DNA of 64,000 bases from CAZNXJ01 sp964577115 (lineage in GTDB: Bacteria; Planctomycetota; Planctomycetia; Pirellulales; Pirellulaceae). Below are positions 43,379 to 52,344 of the stretch, in pieces. The stretch is from the NCBI GenBank assembly GCA_964577115.1, contig CAZNXJ010000023.1, positions 1 through 64,000 of the forward strand, written 5' to 3'. The notes below the pieces were generated by a model. It worked only from the letters and a program-made list of their open reading frames with translations. It searched no databases and was not told where the DNA came from. The translations under genes were made by a program, and so were the position numbers. Position 1 is the first letter of the stretch. The number at the start of each line of letters is the position of its first letter.

Positions 43379-44770
43379 TTAGAACTCGGCGGACCCCGGC
43401 GTCCGCGGAAACGGTATCACATCGCGGATGTTGGCCATCCCGGTCAGCAGCAACAAGACCCGCTCGAGCCCCAGCCCGAAGCCGGAATGGGGCACGGTTC
43501 CGAAACGCCGCAAATCGAGATACCACCAGTAGTCCTGCGGGTCGAGGTGCATCTCGCGCATGCGCTGTTCGAGTACGTCGAGCCGCTCCTCGCGCTGACT
43601 TCCGCCGATGATTTCACCGACCTTCGGGACGAGCACATCCATGGCTCGCACCGTCCGGTCGTCATTGTTGACACGCATGTAGAACGGTTTGATTGTGCGA
43701 GGATAGTCGTACAGGACGATCGGCCCGGCGAAGTGTTTTTCGGTGAGAAAGCGTTCGTGTTCCGATTGGAGGTCTGCGCCCCACGTCACTGGAAACTCGA
43801 ACTTCTCGCCGCTCTTCTCGAGGATCTCGACGGCCTCGGTATAAGGCACTCGCTGGAAAGGCGTGTTCAGGATGTGTTCCAGCGTGGCGAGCAACGAGTC
43901 GTCGATGTGCGTGTTGAAGAACTCCATGTCCTCGGCGCGCTCGGTCAGCACATCACGGATGATGCGCTTTAAAAACCGCTCGGCCAGTTCCATGTTGTCG
44001 TCGAGCTCATAGAATGCCATCTCCGGCTCGACCATCCAGAACTCGGCCAGATGCCGCGAGGTGTTCGAGTTTTCCGCGCGAAACGTCGGGCCAAACGTGT
44101 AGACCTTGCCGAGCGCCGTGGCAAAGATTTCCGCTTCCAGCTGACCGCTGACCGTCAGGTAGGCGGGGCGTTCGAAGAAGTCGAGCGAGTAATCGACGGC
44201 GCCGTCGCGTTTCGGAACGTTGGCCAGGTCGAGCGTCGTGACACGAAACAGAGCGCCTGCGCCCTCGCAATCGCTGCCCGTGATGATTGGTGTGTGAATG
44301 TAGAGGAAACCCTCTTCCTGGAAGAAATTGTGGATCGAGCGGCAGACGACGTTGCGCACGCGAGCGATTGCGCCGAACGTGTTTGTGCGGGGGCGCAAAT
44401 GGGCCCATTCGCGGAGCTTCTCGAACGAATGACGCTTCTTCTGGAGCGGGTACTCCTCGGGATCGGCCCAGCCGTAAACGGTGACGCGCCGCGCGTGCAG
44501 CTCGGTTTGCTGCCCTTTGCCCGTGGACTCTTTGATCTCGCCTTCGACCGCAACGCTGGCACCGGCGCCGAGGCGTTTGATTTCGCTTTCGTAGTTCTCC
44601 AGCGACGCATCGGCAATGATCTGGAGGTTAGCCAGCGACGTGCCGTCATTGAGCTCGATAAAGCTGAAGCCGCCTTTCGAATCGCGGCGAGTGCGCACCC
44701 AGCCCGCGACGCGCACTTCGCGTCCGATCGATTTCGCCTGACGCGCATCGGCGACCGTGACCTTGTCCAT
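43379..44770 (-). CDS. asnS: Asparaginyl-tRNA synthetase
   Basis: Class IIb synthetase that charges tRNA-Asn. The 463-aa product has an N-terminal OB-fold anticodon-binding domain (VRVAGWVRTRRDSKGGFSF) and a class II core with motif 2 (TFRAENSNTSRHLAEFWMVE) and motif 3 (GFGLGLERVLLLLTG). The NTSRH form of motif 2 is typical of AsnRS rather than AspRS. ATG 44770 is chosen because the extension further upstream is Arg-rich. It lies 62 bp after trxB. Presence of asnS means direct Asn charging is available. Confidence 0.96.
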   Translation of the reverse strand: MDKVTVADARQAKSIGREVRVAGWVRTRRDSKGGFSFIELNDGTSLANLQIIADASLENYESEIKRLGAGASVAVEGEIKESTGKGQQTELHARRVTVYGWADPEEYPLQKKRHSFEKLREWAHLRPRTNTFGAIARVRNVVCRSIHNFFQEEGFLYIHTPIITGSDCEGAGALFRVTTLDLANVPKRDGAVDYSLDFFERPAYLTVSGQLEAEIFATALGKVYTFGPTFRAENSNTSRHLAEFWMVEPEMAFYELDDNMELAERFLKRIIRDVLTERAEDMEFFNTHIDDSLLATLEHILNTPFQRVPYTEAVEILEKSGEKFEFPVTWGADLQSEHERFLTEKHFAGPIVLYDYPRTIKPFYMRVNNDDRTVRAMDVLVPKVGEIIGGSQREERLDVLEQRMREMHLDPQDYWWYLDLRRFGTVPHSGFGLGLERVLLLLTGMANIRDVIPFPRTPGSAEF

Positions 44771-44832
44771 GTGGCATCCTTTGCAGCGAGCCGGAAGTGT
44801 GCTGGCCGAGCGACGACGCCCGCGACGCGCGG

Positions 44833-45891
44833 CTACTCGATATTGTTCGCCGCCAACCAGCGCTCGGCATCCAATGCGGCCATGCACCCGGTGCCGGCGG
44901 ACGTGATAGCCTGGCGGTAGTAATCATCCGCCACATCGCCCGCGGCGAAGACGCCTTCGACGCTGGTGTACGTGCGGAAGGGAGTCGTCCAGCGGATATA
45001 ACCCTTCTCGTTCAGGTCCAATTTGCCGCGCAGGAACTGGGTGTTCGGCGTATGGCCGATCGCCAGGAACATGCCGGCGGCCGGCAGATCTCGCTTTTCT
45101 CCCGTTTCGACGTGCTTGACGATGACACCCGTTACCCCTTGTTTGTCCTCGCCATACACCTCGTCGACGACATGGTTCCAGACCATCTCGATCTTCGGGT
45201 TATTCAGCGCACGATCCTGCATGATCTTCGACGCGCGGAGTTCGCCGCGCCGGTGGACCATGTAGACTTTCGACGCGTATTTCGTGAGGTACGTTGCTTC
45301 TTCGACCGCCGAATCGCCGCCTCCGACAACGACGAGCGGCTTGTTGCGAAAGCGAGGCAGCGCGCCGTCACACACGGCACAGGCACTCACGCCGCGGTTC
45401 TTATAGGCTTCTTCCGTCGGCAACCCCAGATAGTTTGCGCGCGCTCCGGTGGCGATGATGATCGTGTGCGTTTCGACGACCCGATCCTCCTCCGACGAAC
45501 GGACGCGGAACGGCCGTGTTTCCAGATCGACGTCCACCACGTCGTCGGTAATGATCCTCGCCCCGAAATTCAGCGCCTGCTGGCGCATCAGGTGCATCAG
45601 TTCCGGGCCGGTGACGGAATGTTTTTCCTCATCGAGCGGTTCGAGCATCGACAGGTAATTGGGGTCGAGGGCCGAGCGCAAGAACTCGGCCAGTTTGCCT
45701 GCCGGAAAACCTGCATAGTTTTCGACTTCCGTCGTCAGGTTCAACTGACCTAATGGCAGCGTACCCGCAAGCCGATTTGCTTCGGTGACCGCTCCCTCGA
45801 AGACCAGCGGCTCCAGATTGGCCCGCGCCGCGTAAATGGCCGCCGACCACCCGGCGGGACCACTGCCGATGATTACCACACGTTCCGCCAC
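44833..45891 (-). CDS. trxB: Thioredoxin reductase
   Basis: FAD enzyme that transfers electrons from NADPH to thioredoxin. The 352-aa product has the FAD loop GSGPAG (9-14), the redox pair C171-A-V-C174 followed by DG, the NADPH loop GGGDSA, and the C-terminal FAD motif VFAAGDVAD. It is about 30 residues longer than E. coli TrxB, with extra sequence around residues 66-95. The start is a GTG at 45891 with GAGGA 9 nt upstream. A good promoter lies at 45940-45967, and asnS follows after 62 bp. Confidence 0.95.
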   Translation of the reverse strand: MAERVVIIGSGPAGWSAAIYAARANLEPLVFEGAVTEANRLAGTLPLGQLNLTTEVENYAGFPAGKLAEFLRSALDPNYLSMLEPLDEEKHSVTGPELMHLMRQQALNFGARIITDDVVDVDLETRPFRVRSSEEDRVVETHTIIIATGARANYLGLPTEEAYKNRGVSACAVCDGALPRFRNKPLVVVGGGDSAVEEATYLTKYASKVYMVHRRGELRASKIMQDRALNNPKIEMVWNHVVDEVYGEDKQGVTGVIVKHVETGEKRDLPAAGMFLAIGHTPNTQFLRGKLDLNEKGYIRWTTPFRTYTSVEGVFAAGDVADDYYRQAITSAGTGCMAALDAERWLAANNIE

Positions 45892-45939
45892 GTTTTAAAT
45901 TCCTCGCGATCGAAGGTTTTATCGCTCTCTACTGCCAGG

Positions 45940-45967
45940 ATTATAGGCCCGTAGCCTCGTAATCCAA
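45940..45967 (-). promoter_or_regulatory. Predicted promoter of trxB-asnS
   Basis: On the minus strand TTGGAT (45962-45967), 16-nt spacer, perfect TATAAT (45940-45945), giving a leader of about 40 nt. It separates trxB from fliM upstream. No gene seen in 45968-46145. Confidence 0.72.
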
Positions 45968-46145
45968 CGGGACTAGGATCCGCCGCGAAGGCCGAGCGGG
46001 CAGCGTTGCGAAATGGAGCCGGGCCAAGCATTGCGGCGCACGTCCCAGATCCAGTGGTAGTGAGCCGAAGGGGGACAGGCGCCCCAGAACCGGCGCGGGC
46101 GCCTCGGTCAGCCTTGCCGCCGGATCGCCCGTGGCCCACCGCGGA

Positions 46146-47174
46146 TCACGCTTTTTCGTCGATCTTTTCGATGACCTGAAACGCCGCACGACCTTTCAAG
46201 GCCCCGGGCGCCGCATGAAACTTAGGGACGCCTTCAACGGCGACGATCAGCGGACTGCGGATGTCTTTGTCCGTAGTGATGATGTCCCCCACGCGTAGCT
46301 CGATTAAATCGCCCGCCGTAATCTTCGTTTCCGCCAGTTCGACGATGACCTCCAATTTGGCTTCGCTGAGACGCCGGCCAATCTTCTCCATCGTCTCGGG
46401 CGACTTCCCGGCTCGCGAGTAGCCGATCCAACTGTTCGCAGTCAGCTTGTTGCCGATGCGTTCGATTGAGTTGAACGGAATGCAGAGGTTCATCATTCCG
46501 CGTACGCCACCGATCGCGACTTCGAAGCTGATTAGCACGACGACTTCGCTCGGGGGCACGATCTGAACAAGCTGCGGATTGCTCTCGACACGTTCGACGC
46601 TCAGCGTGAGTGGCAGCACGTTGTCCCACGCCGTTTTCAGCTCGGCCAAAAACCTTTCCGTGATACGCGAAATCAGCCGCAGTTCGAGGTCGGTCAGCGG
46701 CCGGCGCGATACAGGTTCGGCATCTTTGCCACCGCCGAGCAATCGGTCGATAATCGGATACAGGACCGACGGGTTAATGTCGAGAATCAAGTGGCCTTCG
46801 AGCGGATCGGCCTTCAGCAGGTTGAAACAGGTCGGGTTTTCGAGGCTGAAGACGAATTCGCTGTACGTCAGCTGATCGACACTGGTCAGCTTGACCTCGA
46901 CGATCGTGCGCAACAGAGCGGACAGCGTAGCCCCGAAATTGCGTGCAAAGCCTTCATGCAGGCTTTGCAGCGCCCGCATCTGTTCCTGGCCGACGCGTTC
47001 CGGACGCTTGAAGTCGTAGGGGTTCACGCGCGGTTTAGGACGCGCGACGACCGGACGCAGCGGTCCGCTGGGCCCGGGAACAACCGGACCGGACACCGGA
47101 ACCCGCTCGTGTTGGTTCTCGATGGCATGCAGCAGGCTCTCGACCTCGTCTTGGCTCAGCACGTCATCGCCCAT
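46146..47174 (-). CDS. fliM: Flagellar motor switch protein FliM
   Basis: C-ring protein that binds phospho-CheY and sets the direction of flagellar rotation. The 342-aa product has the N-terminal CheY-binding motif LSQDEVESLL (residues 6-15), the middle CheC-like domain (LLGGGKDAEP; GGVRGMMNLCIPF) and the C-terminal surface-presentation domain (LRVGDIITTD). ATG 47174 with AAGGA 6 nt upstream is preferred over the TTG at 47180. Unusually, no other flagellar gene is adjacent: proA precedes it by 54 bp on the same strand and trxB follows with its own promoter. An intact CheY motif suggests a functional switch. Confidence 0.93.
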   Translation of the reverse strand: MGDDVLSQDEVESLLHAIENQHERVPVSGPVVPGPSGPLRPVVARPKPRVNPYDFKRPERVGQEQMRALQSLHEGFARNFGATLSALLRTIVEVKLTSVDQLTYSEFVFSLENPTCFNLLKADPLEGHLILDINPSVLYPIIDRLLGGGKDAEPVSRRPLTDLELRLISRITERFLAELKTAWDNVLPLTLSVERVESNPQLVQIVPPSEVVVLISFEVAIGGVRGMMNLCIPFNSIERIGNKLTANSWIGYSRAGKSPETMEKIGRRLSEAKLEVIVELAETKITAGDLIELRVGDIITTDKDIRSPLIVAVEGVPKFHAAPGALKGRAAFQVIEKIDEKA

Positions 47175-47228
47175 CGTCAATCCTTTGACTTGTGATACCG
47201 CTCCTTCGCTGCCGCCGGCGGGTGTCGC

Positions 47229-48500
47229 CTAGCGGACGTGCCCGTCGCCGTACACGACGTACTTGTAGCTTGTCAGCTCGCGCAGACCGCACGGGCCGCG
47301 CGCGTGGAACTTGTCGGTGCTGATCCCGATTTCGGCCCCCAAACCGAACTCGCCCCCGTCGTTGAACCGCGTGCTCGCGTTCACCATCACGGCGGAGCTG
47401 TCCACGGCGCTGGTGAACCGCCGAGCCGCCGGGAGACTCTCGGTCACGATCGCATCGGTATGATGCGAGCCGTACTGATTGATGTGCCGGATCGCTTCCT
47501 CTAGGTCCGCCACGACTTTGACGGCGATCGTTGGTCCCAGGTATTCGGCATACCAGTCTTCCTCGGTCGCCGGCTGGGTGGTAGGTACGAGGCGGCGTGT
47601 GGCATCGTCGCCGCGCAGCTCGACTGAATGCGCGGCGAGCTGTTCGGCAATCCGCGGCAAGAACTGTTCGGCGATCGCTTCATGAACCAGCAGCGACTCG
47701 GCTGCGTTGCAAACGCCCATCCGCTGGCATTTCGCGTTGATCGTGATCCGCTCGGCGACATCCAAGTTCGCCGCGGCATCCACGTACACGTGGCAATTGC
47801 CCGTGTAGTGCTTGATGACGGGCATACGCGCCTCGGCCACCACACGCCGAATCAGCCCTTCGCCCCCGCGCGGGATGGCGACATCGATGAACTCGTCGAG
47901 CGACAGGAAGTGGCCGACGGCTTCACGGTCGGTGGTGCTGACGAGCTGCACGGCGGCTTCGGGAATGTTTGTTGCGCGAGCTACCTCGGTCAGGATGTCA
48001 ATGATGGCGCGGCTGGAGTGAAGGGCTTCCTTCCCGCCTCGGAGGATGACCGCATTGCCGCTCTTTAAACAAATCGCCGCCGCATCGGCTGTCACGTTGG
48101 GGCGCGATTCGTAAATGAAAAAGACGACGCCGAGTGGTACGCGAATCTTGGAGATCTCCAGACCATTGGGCCGCACCGAGGCTTCGATCACCTCACCCAC
48201 CGGATCCGGCAGGGCAGCAACCTGCTCGAGGCCCTGAGCAATGGCATCGATGCGCGCGTCGTCGAGCCGCAGGCGGTCGATCTGGGCCGGCGAAAGCCCG
48301 TAGTCCGGCGCCGCCGCGATATCTTGCGCGTTGGCTTCGAGGATGCGTGCCCGCTGGTCGCGCAACGCCCGCGCGGACTTGATCAACCATGCGTTTTTCA
48401 CACCGCCTGGCATCGTGGCCAATTGCCGCGAGGCGTCGCGCGCCCGTTCGGCGACTTGCCGACAATAGGTTGCCAGATCGTGTTGCTGAGCAATCGCCAT
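47229..48500 (-). CDS. proA: Gamma-glutamyl phosphate reductase
   Basis: Second step of proline synthesis: NADPH reduction of glutamyl 5-phosphate to the semialdehyde. The 423-aa aldehyde-dehydrogenase-fold protein has the catalytic cysteine in QRMGVCNAAESLL (about residue 264), PLGVVFFIYESRPNVT near residue 120 and the C-terminal GPCGLRELTSYKY. ATG 48500 has GGAG 10 nt upstream, and a promoter is predicted at 48608-48637. proB is not next to it; fliM follows after 54 bp. Confidence 0.96.
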   Translation of the reverse strand: MAIAQQHDLATYCRQVAERARDASRQLATMPGGVKNAWLIKSARALRDQRARILEANAQDIAAAPDYGLSPAQIDRLRLDDARIDAIAQGLEQVAALPDPVGEVIEASVRPNGLEISKIRVPLGVVFFIYESRPNVTADAAAICLKSGNAVILRGGKEALHSSRAIIDILTEVARATNIPEAAVQLVSTTDREAVGHFLSLDEFIDVAIPRGGEGLIRRVVAEARMPVIKHYTGNCHVYVDAAANLDVAERITINAKCQRMGVCNAAESLLVHEAIAEQFLPRIAEQLAAHSVELRGDDATRRLVPTTQPATEEDWYAEYLGPTIAVKVVADLEEAIRHINQYGSHHTDAIVTESLPAARRFTSAVDSSAVMVNASTRFNDGGEFGLGAEIGISTDKFHARGPCGLRELTSYKYVVYGDGHVR

Positions 48501-48607
48501 GAAGCCAACTCTCCGCGTCGTACTGCCGAAACTACGGTCAATTCGGAATATTTCAGGATAGCCGTCCTCGGCGAGTACAGCCAGCCGAACCTACGAGTGG
48601 CGGGCGA

Positions 48608-48637
48608 AGATTACCGGCATCCCGGCAAAGGGGTCAA
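48608..48637 (-). promoter_or_regulatory. Predicted promoter of proA(-fliM)
   Basis: On the minus strand TTGACC (48632-48637), 18-nt spacer, TAATCT (48608-48613), about 100 bp before the proA start. Confidence 0.6.
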
Positions 48638-48725
48638 GATCGGCAAAAACGAGCGGCCCAACGAGGGGCTGGCGGCGTGCTGCCCGGCGCGAACAGGGCG
48701 ATTCGCCGGAGCCAGCCGGCCGAGG

Positions 48726-49634
48726 CTAGTCAAGCTGTAGTTCACGGCCATCGATGCCGCCGCAAGCGGCGAACAGCCGCATGGCCTGACGGAGCGGTCC
48801 GACATCGTGGACGCGGATGATTTGGATGCCTTGCCGAGCGAGACTTAAGGCACCGCCGATCACGCCCGGATCGCGATTGATATTCGGGTCACCAAGCAAC
48901 TTGGCGATGAAACCTTTACGCGAATGGCCGACGAGCACAGGGGAGCCCAGTGCGTGGAACGTGTGGCAATGGGCCATGAGCGTCAAGTTGTGCTGGTGCG
49001 TCTTACCGAAGCCGATGCCCGGATCGATGCAGATCCGTTCGGCGGCGATTCCGCCCGCGATACACGCCGCTCGCCGATCGGCAAGATACTGCGAAATCTC
49101 GCCCAACAGATCGTCGTAGCGCGGGGCGTCCTGCATCGTCTGTGGCGTCCCACGCATGTGCATCAAGCACACGGCCACTCCCGTCCGAGCTACCAGCGGC
49201 AGCATTTCAGGGTCCCCGGTCAGGGCCGTCACGTCGTTGACGATTTCGGCGCCTGCCTCGATGGCCATGGCGGCCACCGCGGCCTTGCTGGTGTCAATTG
49301 AGACGGGAACCGCCGTGCGGCGGCAGACTTCCGAAACCACGCGCTCGACGCGCCGTAGCTCTTCCTCGACCGTGACCCCCGTCGAGTACGGACGAGTACT
49401 CTCGCCGCCAATATCGAGCAGTTCTGCACCTTCGTCCTCGAGCCGCAAGGCGTGCTCGATCGCACGCTGCTGATCCAAATACCGGCCGCCGTCCGAAAAG
49501 CTGTCCGGCGTCACGTTGACGATTCCCATCAGCCGCGGCAGGTCGCCGCAATCGAGGATCTGCGTGCGCAGGTGCCACTGCGTCGCCCGGCGCGGGTACT
49601 GTCCGGCAAACCAGGATCGATAGGAAAACTGCAT
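48726..49634 (-). CDS. folP: Dihydropteroate synthase
   Basis: Joins p-aminobenzoate to hydroxymethyl-dihydropterin diphosphate in folate synthesis; the target of sulfonamides. The 302-aa TIM-barrel protein has both family signatures: IVNVTPDSFSDGG (residues 38-50) and GGESTRPYS, plus the C-terminal GHSRKGF phosphate-binding loop. ATG 49634 is supported by the start of family-like sequence; a possible -10 TACAAT lies at 49698-49703. Upstream on the same strand are the LptE-like and BamD-like genes. Confidence 0.94.
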   Translation of the reverse strand: MQFSYRSWFAGQYPRRATQWHLRTQILDCGDLPRLMGIVNVTPDSFSDGGRYLDQQRAIEHALRLEDEGAELLDIGGESTRPYSTGVTVEEELRRVERVVSEVCRRTAVPVSIDTSKAAVAAMAIEAGAEIVNDVTALTGDPEMLPLVARTGVAVCLMHMRGTPQTMQDAPRYDDLLGEISQYLADRRAACIAGGIAAERICIDPGIGFGKTHQHNLTLMAHCHTFHALGSPVLVGHSRKGFIAKLLGDPNINRDPGVIGGALSLARQGIQIIRVHDVGPLRQAMRLFAACGGIDGRELQLD

Positions 49635-49805
49635 TTTTGCACGGTTGCATGCGAGTGAGCGCGGTGCGGCGCCCAGCGTGGGGCCGCTGCATCTGCGATT
49701 GTAACGGCATGGAATGGCCGCGCGGGGCCATTGAGCGTGCGACGAGCGGTTGTTGGGGAAGCGACGGCGCGTACGGCGAGCGGCATTACGGCGAGGCGGC
49801 AAGGA

Positions 49806-50336
49806 CTACCAGCCGGCTTCCATTTGACCGACGATCTGCTGAGCCAGTTCGCGGACGACTTCCACTTGGACGCTTGCCACCGACTGCCCCGCCTCCGGGA
49901 TAAAGTCTTCCGCGGCGGCGACGCTCAGGTCGACCGGGATCACAGCGCTGCGCATGACAGCATTTCCGAGGCGATCGACCCATCGGACTTCGACGACCAT
50001 CGAGTATTCGATCGCGCGTGGCACGTCGAATTGGTCTTCGGCAAAGACACCTTTGCCATCGGTCAGAATGCGCCCATACAGCACGCTGTCGGCACCTGGC
50101 GAATGGACGACCTTGTACGGCGTGCGCTGCTCGATTTCCTTGATGACCGCTTCGGTCAACAATTCACCGAGATTCCGGCGGTAAAGATCCGATTCAAACA
50201 CCGGCACATAGACCGTGCGGATGTCGCTGCGGAACAGCAGCTGGTTGCCCGCTCGGTACCCAGCACACCCGGCGAGGCACACGGCCGCGAGCAGCGCGAG
50301 ACCAGCGGCAAACGTTCGTAGCACGCGATGCTTCAC
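49806..50336 (-). CDS. LptE-like outer-membrane lipoprotein
   Basis: A 176-aa lipoprotein: signal peptide with lipobox LAGC (cysteine near residue 25), then a single alpha/beta domain resembling LptE, the partner that plugs the LptD lipopolysaccharide translocon (IRTVYVPVFES; LTEAVIKEIEQRTPYKVV; ADSVLYGRI). The start is a GTG at 50336; GTG 50324 is also possible, and the open frame further upstream (to 50576) is Arg/Ser-rich noise. It follows the BamD-like gene after 34 bp, so two outer-membrane assembly lipoproteins are probably co-expressed. Assignment to LptE is by fold pattern, not strong motif. Confidence 0.78.
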   Translation of the reverse strand: MKHRVLRTFAAGLALLAAVCLAGCAGYRAGNQLLFRSDIRTVYVPVFESDLYRRNLGELLTEAVIKEIEQRTPYKVVHSPGADSVLYGRILTDGKGVFAEDQFDVPRAIEYSMVVEVRWVDRLGNAVMRSAVIPVDLSVAAAEDFIPEAGQSVASVQVEVVRELAQQIVGQMEAGW

Positions 50337-50370
50337 GGCGCGAGAGATCTGTGATGGAGCGAAGGCAGGA

Positions 50371-51651
50371 TTAGCGCTTGGTCGTCTCGAGCGGGCGCGT
50401 GACGAGCAGCGGTTTTTGATTACGCGTGGGCGGAAACAGGTCGGCGATCCATTTGAAATGCTGCGGTGGGCGCGGCGGCTTGTCCGCAATCGCCACGATC
50501 CGCTCGCGCGCCTTCTCAGCGAACGGCGTATCGTCGTAGCTATCCGTGATAATGTCGTAGTAGAAGCGAGCGGCACCGAATGCCTTTTGGCGTTCGTAGT
50601 ACTGAGCTGTATACCATTCCCGTTCCGCCAGCAGGAACCGCACTTCGCGATACATCCGCGTCAGCTCTTCGGCGTGCTCACGCGATTCGTGCGGGAATTG
50701 CTTGCGGATCTGTGTCAGCAGCTTCTCGGCTTCATCTAGCACGACGCCCGAGTATTCAGGCCCCTGGTAGCTGCGCAGTTTGGCCTGCACGCCCAGGAAA
50801 TGGGCCATGAACTGGTGTTCGCTCGTGGGAAACGTTTTCCGTAGGTCCGTATAGTACTCGTCGGCACGCACGAACCGCCCTTTCTGGAAATGGGCGTTGG
50901 CGGCCGCCATCGTCGCGTCATCCGCAAGCTTGCCGGTCGGATCGTCAATGCGAATCCGGTCAAACACGCGCAGCCCGTGCCCGCGCGAATCACGCCAGGG
51001 GCGGTGGCGATCGAATAGGTTGGTCGACAGGAACGATTCGTTGTAATAGTCGGCCGCGGCGAGCCAGTACTGGGCCATCGAGAAGCGGCGCGCTTCGATC
51101 AGGTCGAGATAGGGAGAGTTGGGAAAACGCTTGAGCAGCCGTTCGTACTGCTTGTTTGCTTCGGGCAACTTGTCGGCGAAGAAGTAGGCTTCGCCAGAGA
51201 GGAACAGAGCGTCCTGTTGGAGCGACGAGTCGGGCCAGTACTTCGCGGCGTCCGCGAACAGGTCGCCCGCCTTCTCAAATTTCGCTCGCCGTTCGTTGCC
51301 GCTGCTATTGATGGCTTCCGTGTACGCTGCTTCGGCCAACTGATAGCGCTCGCGCGCCTTATCCGGTTTGGGGCCCCGGCCGGTCGCCTTTTTCAGGCTG
51401 TCGGTAAAGCTGGGCGGCGCCACGCTATCAACCAGGCCCTTGGCTTGACGCGGTCCGGGCGAGCTGGCGAACTTCGAGCGATACTCTTCGGGGGGCGGCC
51501 CTTCGATCTGCCGCTTCATCTGCTCGTACGAAAAGACCTCGTCGGCCGGCGACGAAAACATCGCGCAGCCCGCCAGCGTGGCGGTAAACGCCGCCAGCGC
51601 CGCGAGCGCGGCCGCTCGCCAACTCGGCACACCGGGCAAAGGAGCCTGCAC
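50371..51651 (-). CDS. BamD-like TPR outer-membrane lipoprotein
   Basis: A lipoprotein of about 426 aa with lipobox LAGC and then tetratricopeptide repeats rich in the pattern seen in BamD/YfiO (GEAYFFADKLPEANKQYERL; AARFYYDIITDSYDDTPFAEKA). BamD recruits BamA and inserts beta-barrel proteins into the outer membrane. It is longer than E. coli BamD (245 aa) because of an added region between the repeats (about 230-330 residues from the start). The GTG at 51651 gives a normal signal peptide; a TTG at 51765 would add a 38-residue Arg/Ala-rich lead. A good promoter at 51855-51883 precedes it. Confidence 0.78.
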   Translation of the reverse strand: MQAPLPGVPSWRAAALAALAAFTATLAGCAMFSSPADEVFSYEQMKRQIEGPPPEEYRSKFASSPGPRQAKGLVDSVAPPSFTDSLKKATGRGPKPDKARERYQLAEAAYTEAINSSGNERRAKFEKAGDLFADAAKYWPDSSLQQDALFLSGEAYFFADKLPEANKQYERLLKRFPNSPYLDLIEARRFSMAQYWLAAADYYNESFLSTNLFDRHRPWRDSRGHGLRVFDRIRIDDPTGKLADDATMAAANAHFQKGRFVRADEYYTDLRKTFPTSEHQFMAHFLGVQAKLRSYQGPEYSGVVLDEAEKLLTQIRKQFPHESREHAEELTRMYREVRFLLAEREWYTAQYYERQKAFGAARFYYDIITDSYDDTPFAEKARERIVAIADKPPRPPQHFKWIADLFPPTRNQKPLLVTRPLETTKR

Positions 51652-51854
51652 GGCGAGCCGGAGGGGCCCGGCGCCAGGTCCCAAGCTCTCCTGGCGGCGC
51701 GCAGGCAGAGCTTCGGCGAGGCCGGGTTGCCGTCGAGCGGGCGATGCGTTCCTCAAGGCGCTCAACTCCGATGACTTGGGAAAAACCGAGCGGCTCGGAC
51801 CGGCAGCGCAGTGGCCACCTGCCCGCGTCGCGGGTGCCTTCGAGAAGGGCGCGG

Positions 51855-51883
51855 AAACTAGCCGAGCCGCCGCACAAGGTCAA
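51855..51883 (-). promoter_or_regulatory. Predicted promoter of the BamD-like/LptE-like/folP unit
   Basis: On the minus strand TTGACC (51878-51883), 17-nt spacer, TAGTTT (51855-51860). Five and four consensus matches respectively. Confidence 0.62.
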
Positions 51884-52344
51884 GGCCGATTGAAGGGTTC
51901 AAAAGGTCCGTAGGTCCGTTGGTTCAGGGGTTAGGAGTGAGGGGCAGGGTTCCGGGGGGAAGGGAGATGGAGGAGGGGGGAGGAAGGGGAAAGGATGGCC
52001 ACGTGGAGGACTCTGCACCGTGTTGGCAAACGCGCGAACTGCGGGGCTAAAAGGAGATTCGGAGGCAGCGCGCGAGGGCGCATCCCCGGGCTGCCGAGCG
52101 GCCAAGTGATAACGCCGGACAAAACGGGTCGTGCCTCTTCTGGAATCGTGTTACCCGGTTCCGAAGTACCGCACGGCGAGACAAGGACTATGGTTTTGCC
52201 GGGTGGTCCATCGACGGATACGTACGGACGGAGTTCGCATCGCGCGCAGGTTCCCACGCGGTGCAGCGCAAGTTCGTCGGTGTGGGCACCGGGAGAAAAG
52301 AAACAAGGACAAAGGGCGAGGCGACCTCCTCGCCTCCTTCTACC
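51884..52344. other. Intergenic region with a homopurine tract
   Basis: No gene supported. A purine-only tract with two T interruptions runs from about 51953 to 51997 on the plus strand and includes G6, G3, G6 and G4 runs, so a G-quadruplex or triplex is possible. A 108-codon frame on the minus strand (51931-52257) has no start signal and ends in low complexity. The remainder shows nothing. Confidence 0.55.

Noticed and set aside
51931..52257. 108-codon minus-strand frame upstream of the BamD-like gene
   Set aside because: No start signal, second half is low-complexity Pro/Leu/Ser from the homopurine tract.
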